In this document: positions 32,205 through 43,480 of the stretch, one piece after another
Position numbering within the stretch: the first letter of the stretch is position 1
Layout: every line of letters starts with the position of its first letter
DNA from: Mucidula mucida
Taxonomy: Eukaryota; Basidiomycota; Agaricomycetes; Agaricales; Physalacriaceae
Assembly (NCBI GenBank): GCA_015501055.1
Contig: JADNYV010000107.1
Span: 58,566-122,565, forward strand
DNA: 64,000 nucleotides
Direction of reading: 5' to 3'
The notes under the pieces: generated by a model
Told to the model about the DNA's origin: nothing
The model's input: only the letters and a program-made list of their open reading frames with translations
The model's database searches: none
Program-made: the position numbers and the translations under genes

Positions 32205-32717
32205 ATGTCCACCGACTTAGAGCCCACCGCTCCCCGCGCCCACGCATCGACACCCCGCGTCATCGCCGAGCTCATCGCAACGTGGGCTATAAGCGTTCCC
32301 ACGCTCACAGTCCTCTACGCCGCCTTCACCCTCCTCGGCTACGCCCTGCTCTCCATTGCCACCATCCCCCAGGGCCAATCTCTCTCCGTCTTTTACGCCG
32401 CCCTCATCGGCAGCGGCATCCTCCTTGCCCCCATCTGCCTCCCATCACGCCGGGTCGTGTCTGCCCCGGACCACCAGTCCTTTTTCTCCTCCCTGTTCAA
32501 ATTCGATATGCAGCATCTCCCGAGCCTCTTTGTTATGCCCGTAATCTTGGGCGGCAGCGCGTTGGGGTGGAAGATCTTGCAAGTGTCGGGCGCCTCGCCA
32601 GGAGTAGATCGCGGTCATTTGGTGGCGGCCAGTGCTCTGGGAGGATACATATTTCGGATGACCCTCGAGCTTCTGAAGGTCTTCTTTCTGTATGATGAGA
32701 ACCACTCGGCACTATAG
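32205..32717 (+). CDS. T3: small multi-pass membrane protein
   Basis: 170 aa, single exon. TATATAA at 32162-32168 lies about 40 bp upstream of the ATG. It shows the family pattern: FTLLGYALLSIATIPQGQSL, YAALIGSGILLAPICL, VMPVILGGSALGWKIL, VDRGHLVAASALGGYIF. The loop between helices 2 and 3 differs in length and sequence from T2 and T4. Together with T2 it forms a tandem pair separated by a MITE. Function unknown. Confidence 0.68.
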   Translation: MSTDLEPTAPRAHASTPRVIAELIATWAISVPTLTVLYAAFTLLGYALLSIATIPQGQSLSVFYAALIGSGILLAPICLPSRRVVSAPDHQSFFSSLFKFDMQHLPSLFVMPVILGGSALGWKILQVSGASPGVDRGHLVAASALGGYIFRMTLELLKVFFLYDENHSAL

Positions 32718-32879
32718 CTCTTGCTGACATGACGTACAGTATATTCCCAATCCATGTCAGTACATACGCGTTGTCCGTGAATGAATTATAAGTTATCGTC
32801 TTCAATCGTGCAGGATTCCTCATTCGTCGTCTGCGCGCGGCCCCGTTTCTAACTGATCAAGGGCGTGTCGTCCACTCGT

Positions 32880-33110
32880 TTACACGCAAATAAGAGCACC
32901 GCGAAGTAGGCAAGTTTGAGGCCGGCCAAGCCAGTTACGTTCAGCCCCATACTCGGCAAATAGCTCTTCCTCGAGGTGATATGGCGCACGGCGCGTCTCC
33001 AAAACCGCTCTTCTGTAGACAAGAACGAAGTGAAACCAGTGCATGTAGGCGTCAATATTGATAACGGGTGCAAGGTGTTGATAGGCGCCACCATGGTAGT
33101 CTTCGAGTTG
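32880..33110 (-). pseudogene. DAO exon 4 scrap
   Basis: Minus strand reads GGAYQHLAPVINIDAYMHWF, FVLVYRRAVLETRR, EEELFAEYGAE and later LLRGALICV. These match DAO exon 4 (DAYQHLAPVIDTDAYMHWLRFVLVCKGAVMETRR). Several deletions are present. Confidence 0.75.
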
Positions 33111-33563
33111 TTTTTCGCGGCACCCTACCAGACGTGCAAATCTCCCGAGGTCGACAACCCCAGGTTGAAAACGAGGCAAGATATCATCCGCTCGGACCGA
33201 AGGAGTAGAGTTTCAAGAGGGACTATGAGCCCGCAGACACGCTCAACTCTGAATTGCAGTGAACTGGAGTCGAGAGAGGTCAAGTTTTCACGATTATGGA
33301 CGATATCGGGGAGGCTATAGCTCATGATTGCCAATTGACAAAGACCATTCCCCAAGTCGGATAGCCGGTCGAGGCGGAACGACACTCGTGTCGTGTACAT
33401 CGCCAGTAAGTAAGGACTCGGCCCTCGGGGTTGAATCTTGATGCAACAGTTCAGATCCCTGGACTTGATTTGCATCGTAGATCAGATCGCCTCGGAATGC
33501 GAGCAAGGACAAAGAGGAAAAGGGGGCTGGTGGTGATCCGTTTGTAGCCCTATGTGGCGGCAT
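33111..33563 (-). other. Degenerate open segment, possibly LRR-like
   Basis: Overlapping minus-strand frames contain Leu-rich text such as FRLDRLSDLGNGLCQLAIMSYSLPDIV and PLETLLLRSERMISCLVFNLG, typical in spacing of F-box/LRR proteins. No start, splice pattern or close homologue in the window supports a gene. It runs straight into the DAO scrap, so it is probably another broken fragment. Confidence 0.3.
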
Positions 33564-33983
33564 GTCAGTAGGTTTGCGTAGTGAGTAACATTTCCTTACC
33601 TCTTATACCCTCACTTAAGGGTAGACCAAGGAGAACACGAGAGAAGTATCGTATTTTGAGCGTCTCCTTTTACCACGTTAACTGTCAAAACTTGTAAATT
33701 GATATAGGATGATGGTTGAGAGCAAGTCGTTGTACCGCGATACATGTGACCCTGCCTGCCTCTAAAAGCGAGTCATTTGTATGGCATAGGCGAATATCAA
33801 ACATCTTCATCTTCAAAGCGATGGTCTTCAATGCACTATCCAAATGGTGCTGTGTATTGTAGACGTAGCCATCAGTAGAACAGAAGTCTCGCGAGTGTAC
33901 GTACTAGACGTTTCTTGACTAATTGATATCTGACTGGATACTTGGGAACTTTGAGATTACGAGTCGTATAACACGTGTATCAC

Positions 33984-35325
33984 TCAGATCTTTCGTCGAC
34001 CTGCTTCAACCGTCCTAATATTCACCGACTTTAGCTTCGGAAGCTGCATCAACGTCATCTCCGCGTCCTTCCAAGCAGCCACTGAATCCTGCATCTCCCG
34101 CGCATCCGCATACTGGAGATCAATCGCCAGATACTCTAAGCTGACGGCAGCCGCCTGGGTCAGGCGGCTAAGCCACCATCTTGTCCAAGACGAATCGAAA
34201 CCGAGAAGAGACAAGTAGAGGGACCTGATGTTATAGAAGGGAAAGACGGGCATTTCCGCCTCCAAACGTTGCTGCGCTTTACAACCAGTGAGTACATCAT
34301 TTGAAAACTTTGGCACGACGCTTACTGTCTGGATGGCTGATGTCACCCATAGGACGTTTGAACGTCAAGGTGACGAGATTCGGCAGTTGGGGGATGACTC
34401 TTGAGATGATGAAGAGGTCCCGGGCGGAATAGCTCTCTATGATGAGACTACGCAAGTGACTCGACCATTCGCTGGCAGCGCTTTTGAACAAGGAAACACC
34501 CAGGGGCGACGATATCATGCCCGTAGAAATAGAGATTTCGGTAAGAAGGATGTTCCCAGCGTCGAGTGAGGGAGACGCCATGCCCATCGCATGCACGTTA
34601 TGAAGACGAAGCGACGAGAGCGAAGGGAAATAGGAAAGAAGTGTGAATAGAGACTGGGGGGTTGGGAGGAAAATTGTCCTCAGACTGAGCGTACAGACTG
34701 TGAGGGACGCTATGATGGGAAAAAGACTACCTATTGCGGTGAACGCCTCCAGTCTGAGCATTTGCATCAGCTCGATGGCATCCACATTGGGAACCGCATG
34801 GATAAGGCGGCCCAAGGAGTTGTCTTGGTGAACAAATAGGCGCTTGCGAGGAGACGAAGAGGCTGAAAAATCGCCAGCAAAAATGCGAAGTCGGCGAACG
34901 TATGTCAAAATGTGGGGCGACATTTCAAGAAGCGGTATATAGCTCGAAGGAGAGTTTGTGTTTGGCGACAACACCAACTCGTGGAATAGGAGCGCCTGCG
35001 AGCGTGCGCGGAGACAGTGGGATGTACACGACAGTGCCATAAGGGATGGGTGGTCGTCGAACAGCCAGTCGGCAATTTCATCGAATAGTTCTTGGGGGAA
35101 CATGACGGCCGAACTCTGGAAGCTGGAGGATAAGTATGCGCCTTGGGAGGGCTTTAAAGACGCGGAAGTCAATTGAGAGTCCTTGTGTTTGAATGATACT
35201 TGTATGCTAGTAGTATCCATGGACTGTTCATTGTATGTTGGTCCGCGCCACAGGAAATCTTACCTTATTGAATGCAAGGAAGCGGAGATTGAAGGTTGAC
35301 GGATTTCCGAGGATGATCTAGGCAT
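33984..35325 (-). CDS. FB-2: F-box/LRR-like protein with upstream exon
   Basis: Proposed exons 35264-35325, 34326-35206, 33984-34276, introns 57 and 49 bp, total 1236 nt, 411 aa. The first exon starts MPRSSSEIRQPSISASLHSI and joins in frame to IQVSFKHKDSQLTS and then the F-box opening MFPQELFDEIADWLFDDHPS. If translation starts at 35220 or 35103 the protein is shorter. Leu-rich segments follow. The donor AAG/GTAAG and acceptor TACTACTAG of intron 1 are kept in FB-4. It is divergent to DAO-D and about 85% similar to FB-1. The probable role is a substrate-recognition subunit of an SCF ligase; the target is unknown. Confidence 0.75.
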
Positions 35326-36152
35326 GAAGAGGCGCGAGGACGTGCAGGGATGCAGATCCGCTAGAGACCATGGAGGGAAGAGGTCAACCCGATTCCGACG
35401 GATGTAGTAGCCGGTATCTCCGTGTTCGAGTTGCTACCCGACTCTCATCATGTCTGCCCGTCTTGCCATACAGAGCGTACTTCTCTTGCATCCGTCGCCG
35501 TGGACTTGAAATTGGACGTTTGAAATCATGTTCTCTTCAACTAGTAAGGCACAGTGGGCGCTGCTAATGTGGTGTGATTTTCTTGATGAAAAACTTGTAT
35601 AACTCATGGTTTAGAAATAACAAGTAAGGCATTTCAGAGCCTTGATCTGCCACGGAATTCTGCTCGGACATACCTTATCGTCTTGTCCTCGGTAAGATCT
35701 TTCATCAATTCCGAGATTGTCAACTCAGATTCAGCTCAGCTCGCACTCCGGCAACTTGATAAAACTCATAGTGTCGCATATCCGTCGACTGCTCGTTCGC
35801 TGTGCAAGAACTCTGCACGTTAATTGATTCCTATGCGCGACTTTCATCTGCAGATGCAAAATACCTGCGAACTGCTGAACGAGCAGCTTACTACTCTTTA
35901 CACCGACTCACGCCATAACCCCCCATCCGAGGCGATCGTTCACATTCGTCATCACCCGGGGTCTGCACGTCCTCCGCGCTGAACCCTACATGGACCTGCA
36001 GCTCGTCAGGGTGCCGCGGATGAGCACGACGTGATCGTTCTCCGAGCACTTTGCAAAGTCGCGGTCGCGGGATTGGTATTTAACATGGATGTGTTCAGCA
36101 TGTTGGACCATCAGCATCAGTCCCACTCAGACTCAGCTTCTCTAACTCAACA
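35326..36152. promoter_or_regulatory. Divergent promoter region, FB-2/DAO-D
   Basis: About 830 bp. It has the same blocks as the DAO-B spacer, with more substitutions. TATTTAA at 36077-36083 is 70 bp before the DAO-D ATG. Confidence 0.6.
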
Positions 36153-37657
36153 ATGTCTATCGCCTCATCTCCCGACTTCTTCTTGACTCGCCTCGGCGAC
36201 GAGCTTGTCCTTCAAGAAGGCCAGCCTCCCCAAGCAGACCCGAATGTTCCGAGGAAGCGTATTTTGATCGTTGGCGGTGGTGTCACCGGCTTTACTGTAG
36301 GCGTTCATTGGTGTCTCTTGCCTCCAAGCTTCTAATAATGCCTTTAGACTGCCTGGGCCTTCTTAGATGCCGGCTACGATGTGACTGTCATTGCCGAACG
36401 ATGGGCCGACCCCAAGAACCGCATCACTTCGCAAATTGCTGGCGCTTTGTGGGAATTCCCACCAGCAGTTTGTGGAAAACACACCGATGTGACTGGCTTT
36501 TCCGATACATTGGTCGCATTCTTACCTTTCGTTACAGGTCATCTCTCTTCACAATTCTAAGCGATGGTGCATGACTGCATACCGCGTCTTCGACAAGCTT
36601 CAAGCGATCATGCCCCGAAGCGATTACCTTGACCACGGTGTCCAGATGCGCATGGCCAACTTCTTCTTCGACCAAAAGATGGAGAACATGCCTGACCGGG
36701 GACAGCTTGACAAGTATGAAGAAATTGTTGCTCAGAACGATGTAAGAATGGATCCTTTCATCGATCAGCACGGACCTAACGCGTCTCCAGATCAAAGGAG
36801 TCCGACGGGATGCCAACATCGTCACTGAACACAAAGTCAACCAAAAGGCTGGTGTTGTCGACGCCTATCAGCATCTCGCCCCCGTCATCGATACCGACGC
36901 TTACATGCATTGGCTACGATTCGTTCTTGTCTGCAAAGGCGCAGTCATGGAGACGCGCCGCGTCAACGGCGATCTACTTGACCAAGAGGAAACATTGCTT
37001 GCGGAGTACGGCGCTGACGCGATCGTAAACGCTACTGGCCTGGCCGGTCTCGAACTTGCTAGAGATTCCTCCGTCTACCCGCTTCGAGGCGCACTCATCC
37101 GGGTTGTCAACGATGGCAGCAAATTCCCCAAAGTCACCGAGGCGCTTGCTGTCACTCATGATGACACTCGGGGAGAAGACGAGGATATCGTATTCATCGT
37201 CCCCCGCAACGATAACACGCTCATCCTTGGTGGTAAGTTACATCCCCATATTTCCTTGGGTGTGTTGTTCATTCGAGCTCCCTCAGGCTTGGCCCAACCA
37301 CATGAATACGAATTAGACCTCACACTGGACAGCCCCGAAATCATACGCATGCGCCAGCGCTGCAACAACTTTGTCCCTGGCCTTGAGCACGCCGAGTACG
37401 ACCCCGCCGCACCCTTGGTGCAAGGTCTCCGCCCATTCCGGGGCTCCAATGTCCGCGTTGAGCGTGAGTTACGCTCACGGTCAGACGGGTCGATGAGCCG
37501 CATCGTCCATTCTTATGGACAAGGTGGCGCTGGTTTCTCCTTGTCCTTCGGGTGTGCTAGCGACGTGTTGGAATTGATTCAGGAGGTAGAGGCTGATCTG
37601 CCTGCCACGAAAATGTCGCTCAGCAGGCGGCATCAACGTGCCGAAGCTCAGACTTAA
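36153..37657 (+). CDS. DAO-D: D-amino-acid-oxidase-like, intact reference copy
   Basis: Exons 36153-36296, 36348-36488, 36538-36741, 36791-37232, 37287-37657 give 433 aa. Residues 41-46 GGGVTG form the FAD pyrophosphate loop, with basic RKRILIV before it. IAERWADPKNRITSQIAGALW follows in exon 2 and NATGLAGLEL in exon 4. HSYGQGGAGFSLSFGCA near residues 385-401 fits the DAO signature except Ser instead of Asn/His/Ala after the first His. VRVERE supplies the likely substrate-binding Arg. It ends AEAQT with no peroxisomal SKL. It is the least altered copy and the best baseline for the others. Intron sizes 49-54 bp. Confidence 0.9.
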
Positions 37658-37794
37658 ACTGGTTTCCGCGAGGAGCTCTTTAACTTATTACTTATTTATT
37701 ATATTGCTTCTTGCACGGAATGCGATGAAGTTGCCCTGTCGTCGGCATCTTGAGTCACAAGCACGTTGAATAGGTATACACTGATTAACAGTCG

Positions 37795-38300
37795 TTACAA
37801 ATTGAAAAAATGCGCCACCAAAACTACAGCATATCGTACTGCCGAGGATATCCCTCGCAGGATGACGTGGATATGATGCGGAAGGAGAGGAATATGTACC
37901 GAACCATGAATTGAATGCTTATCATGAGAGCTAGCGACACGTAAGTAATGACCGAAACACAAACAGGAAATGAGTGTCTTGAAACGAAGCAAAAGATAAG
38001 GGCCGTGCAGAAAATCGTGAACCACGGCCAATGTAGTGCAAAGAAGTAGTCCACGCACACAGCAGTGGTACTTCACGGAACCATCGTCGCCCGAAAAATG
38101 GGTGAATATCGTACTTGGGGAAGAAGGGCCTGCGTAGCCACAGTGGCAGTGGCGCCAATGGCAAACGCGCCGACGACAGCTCTTTGAACCACTCTGCAGC
38201 CACAACTGGATGTTTTCAGTAAGTTTAAGACAGTGAATGAAATCAGACCCACAAATTGAGTAGTACCCAACAGCAGCCCTTCGAAAGTATACGTCCAGAT
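37795..38300 (-). other. Possible membrane-protein gene remnant
   Basis: One minus-strand frame reads RAVVGAFAIGATATVATQALLP, meets a TGA in CCGTGAAGT near 38088, then goes on with hydrophobic stretches YFFALHWPWFTIFCTALIFCFV and VCVSVITYVSLALMISIQFMV to a stop at 37824. This could be an intron-containing gene or a CGA-to-TGA pseudogene. I do not recognise the protein. Confidence 0.3.
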
Positions 38301-39049
38301 CCTCGCCGATGAGCTCACAAAACGGCTCTGGCTCCCAATCAAAATCGAACGCAAGGGTCCATCATGTTCAAATATCTGAGAGCGGCACGTATGATGTCTC
38401 GCTGGGTAGACGATCTTCATTTCTTGTGCATAAACAATCTTTAAGCGCGTCGGCAGAGATACGGGCCTGCTCAAGTCGGTACTCGTCGCTCCACTCGTCC
38501 GACGGTAAGATGCTGCTGTCTGTTCGAACGCGCCATTCGATTGCAGCAGTCGCCCTATCATCTAAACGGACACTAAGTCGCGTGTAGGGCTCTTCATGGG
38601 AGAAGGTGCGATCGTCTCAAAGACGAAATGGGTGGCGGCAGGAAAGCAGATGTGCACGCCAACGAAGGATGAGTGGTCAAGTTGTCGGAGTAGCGTCGAG
38701 TACGTGAGACCTGCTGCTAAATGATCGACCAGCTGTTCCTCGGTACGACGCCATTGATGATCGCCATAAACTCGACCTTTTGGACGATTATGCGTCGCGT
38801 CTTTGTGGCGAAGGTGTTGGGACAATGTACATGTGAGCGTCCTGTGCCAATGACGCGGAGAAGGTAGAAGAGATATTGCATGCTAGGAATGTAGACATCT
38901 CTAGACGCGATATTGTTGTAGATTGCGCGCCACTCGCGATTGACAAGAGGACAGGACTTCATGAAATCGATTCGCTCCCATGCCACTAGTTCGTCGTGCC
39001 AAACAGTATCAAGAAATTTCTCGAGAATTTCTGAAGGTATACGGTCCAT
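38301..39049 (-). pseudogene. F-box-like gene, different subfamily, frame disrupted
   Basis: It starts MDRIPSEILEKFLDTVWHD, then WERIDFMKSCPLVNREWRAIYNNIASRDVYI, a classical F-box opening (IP-EILE-FLD, then CxLVNREW). Other frames then carry VGVHICFPAATHFVFE, and a third carries RLSVRLDDRATAAIEWRVR to SETSYVPLSDI and a stop near 38372. I found no intron that repairs all frame changes, so it is either decayed or has introns I could not place. It is not related to FB-1 to FB-4 by visible sequence. Confidence 0.55.
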
Positions 39050-39518
39050 CTGATTGAAGCTTTTAGTAGAAATAAGAGCTCCTTCAGCTTCCCTTACTTA
39101 TTATGATGGTAGAGCAGAAGAGAGTGAGAAGGACCGGGCCGGACCTGCCGGCCTATGATCAACAAAGGCCAACAACCTTCTCCTTTTTGACTTTTACTTG
39201 TTCCACATCGTCCTAAAGATCCTGAAGGGGCGCGGATCATTCGACATCTTTTTATCACCTAGTCATAAAGACGGAGAACTAAACGCCAAGTTGGAGGCTC
39301 CCTCATTCAAGTCGGTTCAAATCGACCTTTCTGTCATCGTTTCTTCGTGCTAAAGCTACCAACTAGTCTGTCAGAACTTCGCCTCTATCGCATCTGTTAC
39401 GCTGTAGGCTCCCGTGTCTGTCGTCGAATGCACGGGAATACCGTCTGTATCCCTTTTCCCGCGCAAATAGTCATTCAGTGTCGGCGCTATGAAGCATTCA
39501 TGTAGACCATCACATGCA

Positions 39519-40063
39519 TCACGCCTTACACGTACCTCGTAGCCTCATGATCCTTTCCCTGTACTCTCGAGGCAAGACACGTAAACCTGTGACGGGTCTT
39601 TTACTGGCGAATGGAACTCTATATCGGCGGTTAGAAGGACCTGGAACCTGCAGCTCGTAAAACCGACTCATATTAGTCAACCTGAATGGATCCAGTGTTT
39701 GTATAGGCGTCGTGAACTCGGACCTGTTCATAGAAAATCTGGCTTCCAGGACAACAGAGTTGATACATACCTTTGGCGTTCCATGACTAGCGTTGGCACG
39801 ACGGTAAGAGCACCGCCAATAATATACCATATGCGAGCTCATGTCTAGTTCAGGGCCCATTTCCGAAATGAAATGGCCGGCGACGTTAAATGAACTGCTT
39901 CAGATGGAACCACCTCTACAGAACACGGAGAAGTGTCAACTCGACAAGGATCAATTGTGATTTTTTCACTCGTGTCCACGAGACTGCGATGATCAAACGC
40001 TAGACAATCGATCTGCAGATTTCCGTTCCTCCATATCTTATAAAGCACCTTCTCAGTCTCCAT
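39519..40063 (-). CDS. Hypothetical gene, exon structure uncertain
   Basis: An ATG at 40063 opens METEKVLYKIWRNGNLQIDC. A second open segment (39860-39519) contains MSSHMVYYWRCSYRRANASHG and later RFYELQVPGPSNRRYRVPFASKRPVTGLRVLPREYRERIMRL. GTATG near 39773 and CAG near 39728 could be a short intron. It is divergent to the MFS gene at 40097, only 33 bp away. No family recognised. Confidence 0.3.
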
Positions 40064-40096
40064 GCCCCCCTAGGTTCAGCTGCCCATCCCGCTGGC

Positions 40097-41823
40097 ATGG
40101 CATCCGTAGACGAGCCCAACGAGTGTACTGGACTCCTCACCCCAAGCTCCGAGACGCGTTCTAAACGCCAGAAACGGACACCGACGCCGCTCCCTCTGGT
40201 GCAGATCTGGGTCGTACTTCTTCTACAGGTCGTAGAGCCGATAACGGGACAAAGTATCTATCCCTACATCAACCAGGTATGCAGCACCCTGCTCTCCTCC
40301 TCCTCATCACTGACGCCTTCCGTCGATAGCTTATCAGCGAGCTGGATATCACTGGAGGGGATGAAAAACGCGTTGGGTATTATGCGGGATTGATAGTACG
40401 TGTTTGATGTCGTTGCCATCGATAACGTGTGCTCATGATTACTACAGGAATCCCTCTTCTTTGCCACCGAAGCGATAACGGTGTTGCAATGGAGTCGACT
40501 CTCGGATTCCATGGGGCGCAAACCTGTCCTCCTCATCGGTCTGTTCGGAACGATGCTGTCCATGTTCTGCTTTGGCCTCTCGCGCACGTTTTGGGCATTG
40601 GTATTAAGCCGATGTCTGACTGGGTTGTTGAACGGAAACGTCGGTACGTTATGCGTTTACTCTTATCCATCTAATCGACTAATGTTTGCTTGGAAAGGCG
40701 TGATGAAGAGTGTCATGGGCGACTTGACCGATTCGTCTAATCGTGCGGAGGGTATGGGTTTAATACCTGCGATCTGGTCATGTGGTGCCGCGATAGGGTA
40801 CGTTGCATTCATCTCGCTCTCGAAGCACGCCACTGACGCCACGCGCTAGGCCTGTAATCGGCGGCACGTTTGCTCGCCCACATGAACGATTCCCCGGCGT
40901 CTTCGATGGCTGGTTCTGGATTGAATACCCCTACTTCCTGCCTTGTTTGATATCCGGCATATGCGCGTTCGCAGGTTTCCTCTTAACACTCTTTGTCTTC
41001 AAAGAGGTGCGTACATTTAATTCGATTTGTATCCCGTCTCACGCCGTACCAGTCCTCGCCGCGACGACAGAAATACACGCGTTCGGTATCGGAAGACAGC
41101 ATAGAAACTCTGGTATCCTATAAACACTCGGAACCCGTCCCACTTCGAGGACTCTTCGTCTATCCGGTTCTTCTATCCATATCGAACTATGTCGCTGATG
41201 CATTTCTCAACATCTCCTTCGCCGCACTATTTCCCCTATTCTGTGCCATGCCTCGTGAGATAGGCGGGCTTGGGATGCCACCGTCCACTATAGGTTATAT
41301 CATGGGCACTTACGGCGCGGTGTGCGGTATATTTCAGTTCTTCTTCTTCGCCAAAACGATACGATACCTTGGCGAGCGTAGGGTGTTCCTGAACGGCATG
41401 ATGCTTTATCCTATGGTCTTTGCGCTGTTCCCCGTCATCAGTCTGTGTGCCGGAACGTGGTTGGCCTGGGTGGGAATCGCAGTGATAATAGTTTCTCTGG
41501 TGTTTATGGACATGTCTTTCGGTTCGTGGTACTACTCTGACATCCCCAACCATGTTCACTCTTCTTTAGGTGCGATCTTCATGTACCTCACGGCCTCTGC
41601 TCCGAACAAAGCCTCCCTTGGCGCGACCAACGGGCTTTCCCAAACCGTAGTCTCCATATCAAGAGCCATTGGACCTGCCTTCGCCACGTCCCTGTTCTCT
41701 ATTTCCGTTGAGAATAATATCCTCCGCGGCTACGGTGTGTATGCTATCTTCTTTACTCTGTCCGTGTTGGCTCTGTTCTTGGCGATCCAAATACCCGAAG
41801 AGGTTTGGGAGGAAGACGATTAG
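40097..41823 (+). CDS. MFS-1: major facilitator superfamily transporter
   Basis: Exons 40097-40276, 40330-40395, 40448-40643, 40698-40797, 40850-41006, 41053-41521, 41570-41823 give 473 aa. It has a cytoplasmic N-tail, then VQIWVVLLLQVVEPITGQSIYPYINQ (helix 1), the MFS loop motif WSRLSDSMGRKPVLLIG, RCLTGLLNGNVGVMKSVMGDLTD (motif near helices 4-5) and GPVIGGTFARP. A hydrophilic central loop SSPRRQKYTRSVSEDSIETL precedes the second half. It ends with acidic EEVWEEDD. Architecture fits 12-helix DHA1/ZIFL-like proton antiporters of fungi. Substrate unknown. MFS-2 is its paralogue. Confidence 0.9.
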
Positions 41824-42783
41824 TTAATGAAAGTTAATGACTGAGATGAAACATTGAGATGTATATAGAAACTATACAAGAATATTCGCTTGATTATGGT
41901 GCAGTGCATGATATAATGACCGTGTAAATGGGCGGGATCACTCAACCACTTACGAGAATTCTTACCAGGCGCGTAGAGTTCTGCATTTGCATCATCGCTG
42001 TCGTATCAATACGCTTCGCCGCACACCTCGCCGTTGCAGCGACTGGACACACACCAAGATGGGAAAAGTCCGTCATGAACGACCCAGAGGCAAATAGGTG
42101 GCGTAAAACATCTCAACATAGGTAGGGTTTAAGGAGATTTGCTATGGAATGTGCAGCGAGTCCGAACATGAGTACTACTCAGTATGTACAGCAGTAGCGG
42201 TTTTTCGAAATACGTGATGGACCAATTTGAGCGTGAACAACCAATCCGAGTCCATGCAAGCAAACAAGAATCATTCAAAATACAATCTGGATGTAATGTA
42301 CGTTCTACAACGTGTGTGTAATGAGGAGGCGTGTATTGTCCGACAGATAGAACGACAGCAATGATTTGATAGCAGAAAAGCCACGAGCGGCAAGTGAGAG
42401 CCTTTTGAATAGTGTTCAAGGGTAATACAGAAAAGTAAGGTAAGCCACATACACATTGGACACAGATTCATTCAGAATTTGGCCAGCAGATTTGGAGACA
42501 GCATAGCCTGGGGGGAAAATAAACACATCTCCTCCTATTGCTAAATAATCCAACGTACAAAAGTAGACAGCCAGACCGCAGCGAGCCGTGAATTGACTGC
42601 ATAAACGTGCCGATTCCAATAACCCAAAAAAAAACCACCCCGAAAAATAAGAAAAGAGAATATCCACGGCGTTCGTGATCTAATAACGATTAACGGGGAA
42701 CTAAGCCAAATAAATCAGCTCACGGATTATCGTGTAGCGTTCGCGTCTCCGCCAATTGCTGTAGACGCGCCATCTGATTGGGG
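41824..42783. other. Intergenic, nothing firm
   Basis: Short open frames on both strands lack conserved features. A minus-strand hydrophobic frame at 42416-42667 has no start context or partner. Confidence 0.4.
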
Positions 42784-43480
42784 TCAACGTTGGTTGATGG
42801 AATTTCGCAGTATCATACCGCTGGCCTCATCCCCATCGCTAACTTTTCGACCTAAACCCAGACTGCGACGTCTACGCTTCTCCACAACACTGGGCGGGAC
42901 CGGCACACTATCAGTGTCGATGCGCACTTTCGTGCGGGTGGGAGATAAGGTAGGCAGAACCGTAGGTTGGAGGTAGGAAGCCCCATACATAGATACAGGG
43001 GGGAATGAGGGGTTCAGCGGTGCTGAACTGGCCGACGAAGACGCGGATGAGATAGACGACGCGGAAAGCGTCGTTGTGAGAGTGGGTAACGTCGGAAGAT
43101 GATCAGAGCCCGAGGACGAGGGTTCCGGGAACGGATACTCGAAGCGGGGAGAGTCTACATCAAAGGGTGTGCCGATGATTTCCGATGGCGAGTGCAGCTT
43201 CAAATCAGTCAAGCCGGCGTGCATTGGGGAAAGCGAAATGTTGGTGGGTTTCGGGACAGAATCCTGTAACGAACGAAGTATAAGAAGGAGTGAAAGAAGA
43301 GACGTAAAGATGTACCTCGCTACTCGATTGTTTATGATCACCTAAGGCGTGGTCAATGACGTGCAAGCTCCACTCTTTGAGGGATGGCGAACCTGTGACG
43401 AGATGGTCTTGATCGCTGGTGGCGTCCGGTTTACCATTCCCAGCACTGTCAGCTGCGCCCGAGCTCGCTGCGCCTGTCAT
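42784..43480 (-). CDS. Ser/Pro-rich protein of unknown function
   Basis: Exons 43316-43480 and 42784-43263 with a 52-bp intron give 214 aa. It starts MTGAASSGAADSAGNG; the second exon carries SPMHAGLTDLKLHSPSEIIGTPFDVDSP, a Ser/Ala run (TLSASSISSASSSASSAP) and a basic patch EKRRRRSLGLGRKVSDGDE. Largely disordered by composition. The basic patch could be a nuclear signal. No family recognised. The coding call rests on consistent phase and long open exons. Confidence 0.6.
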
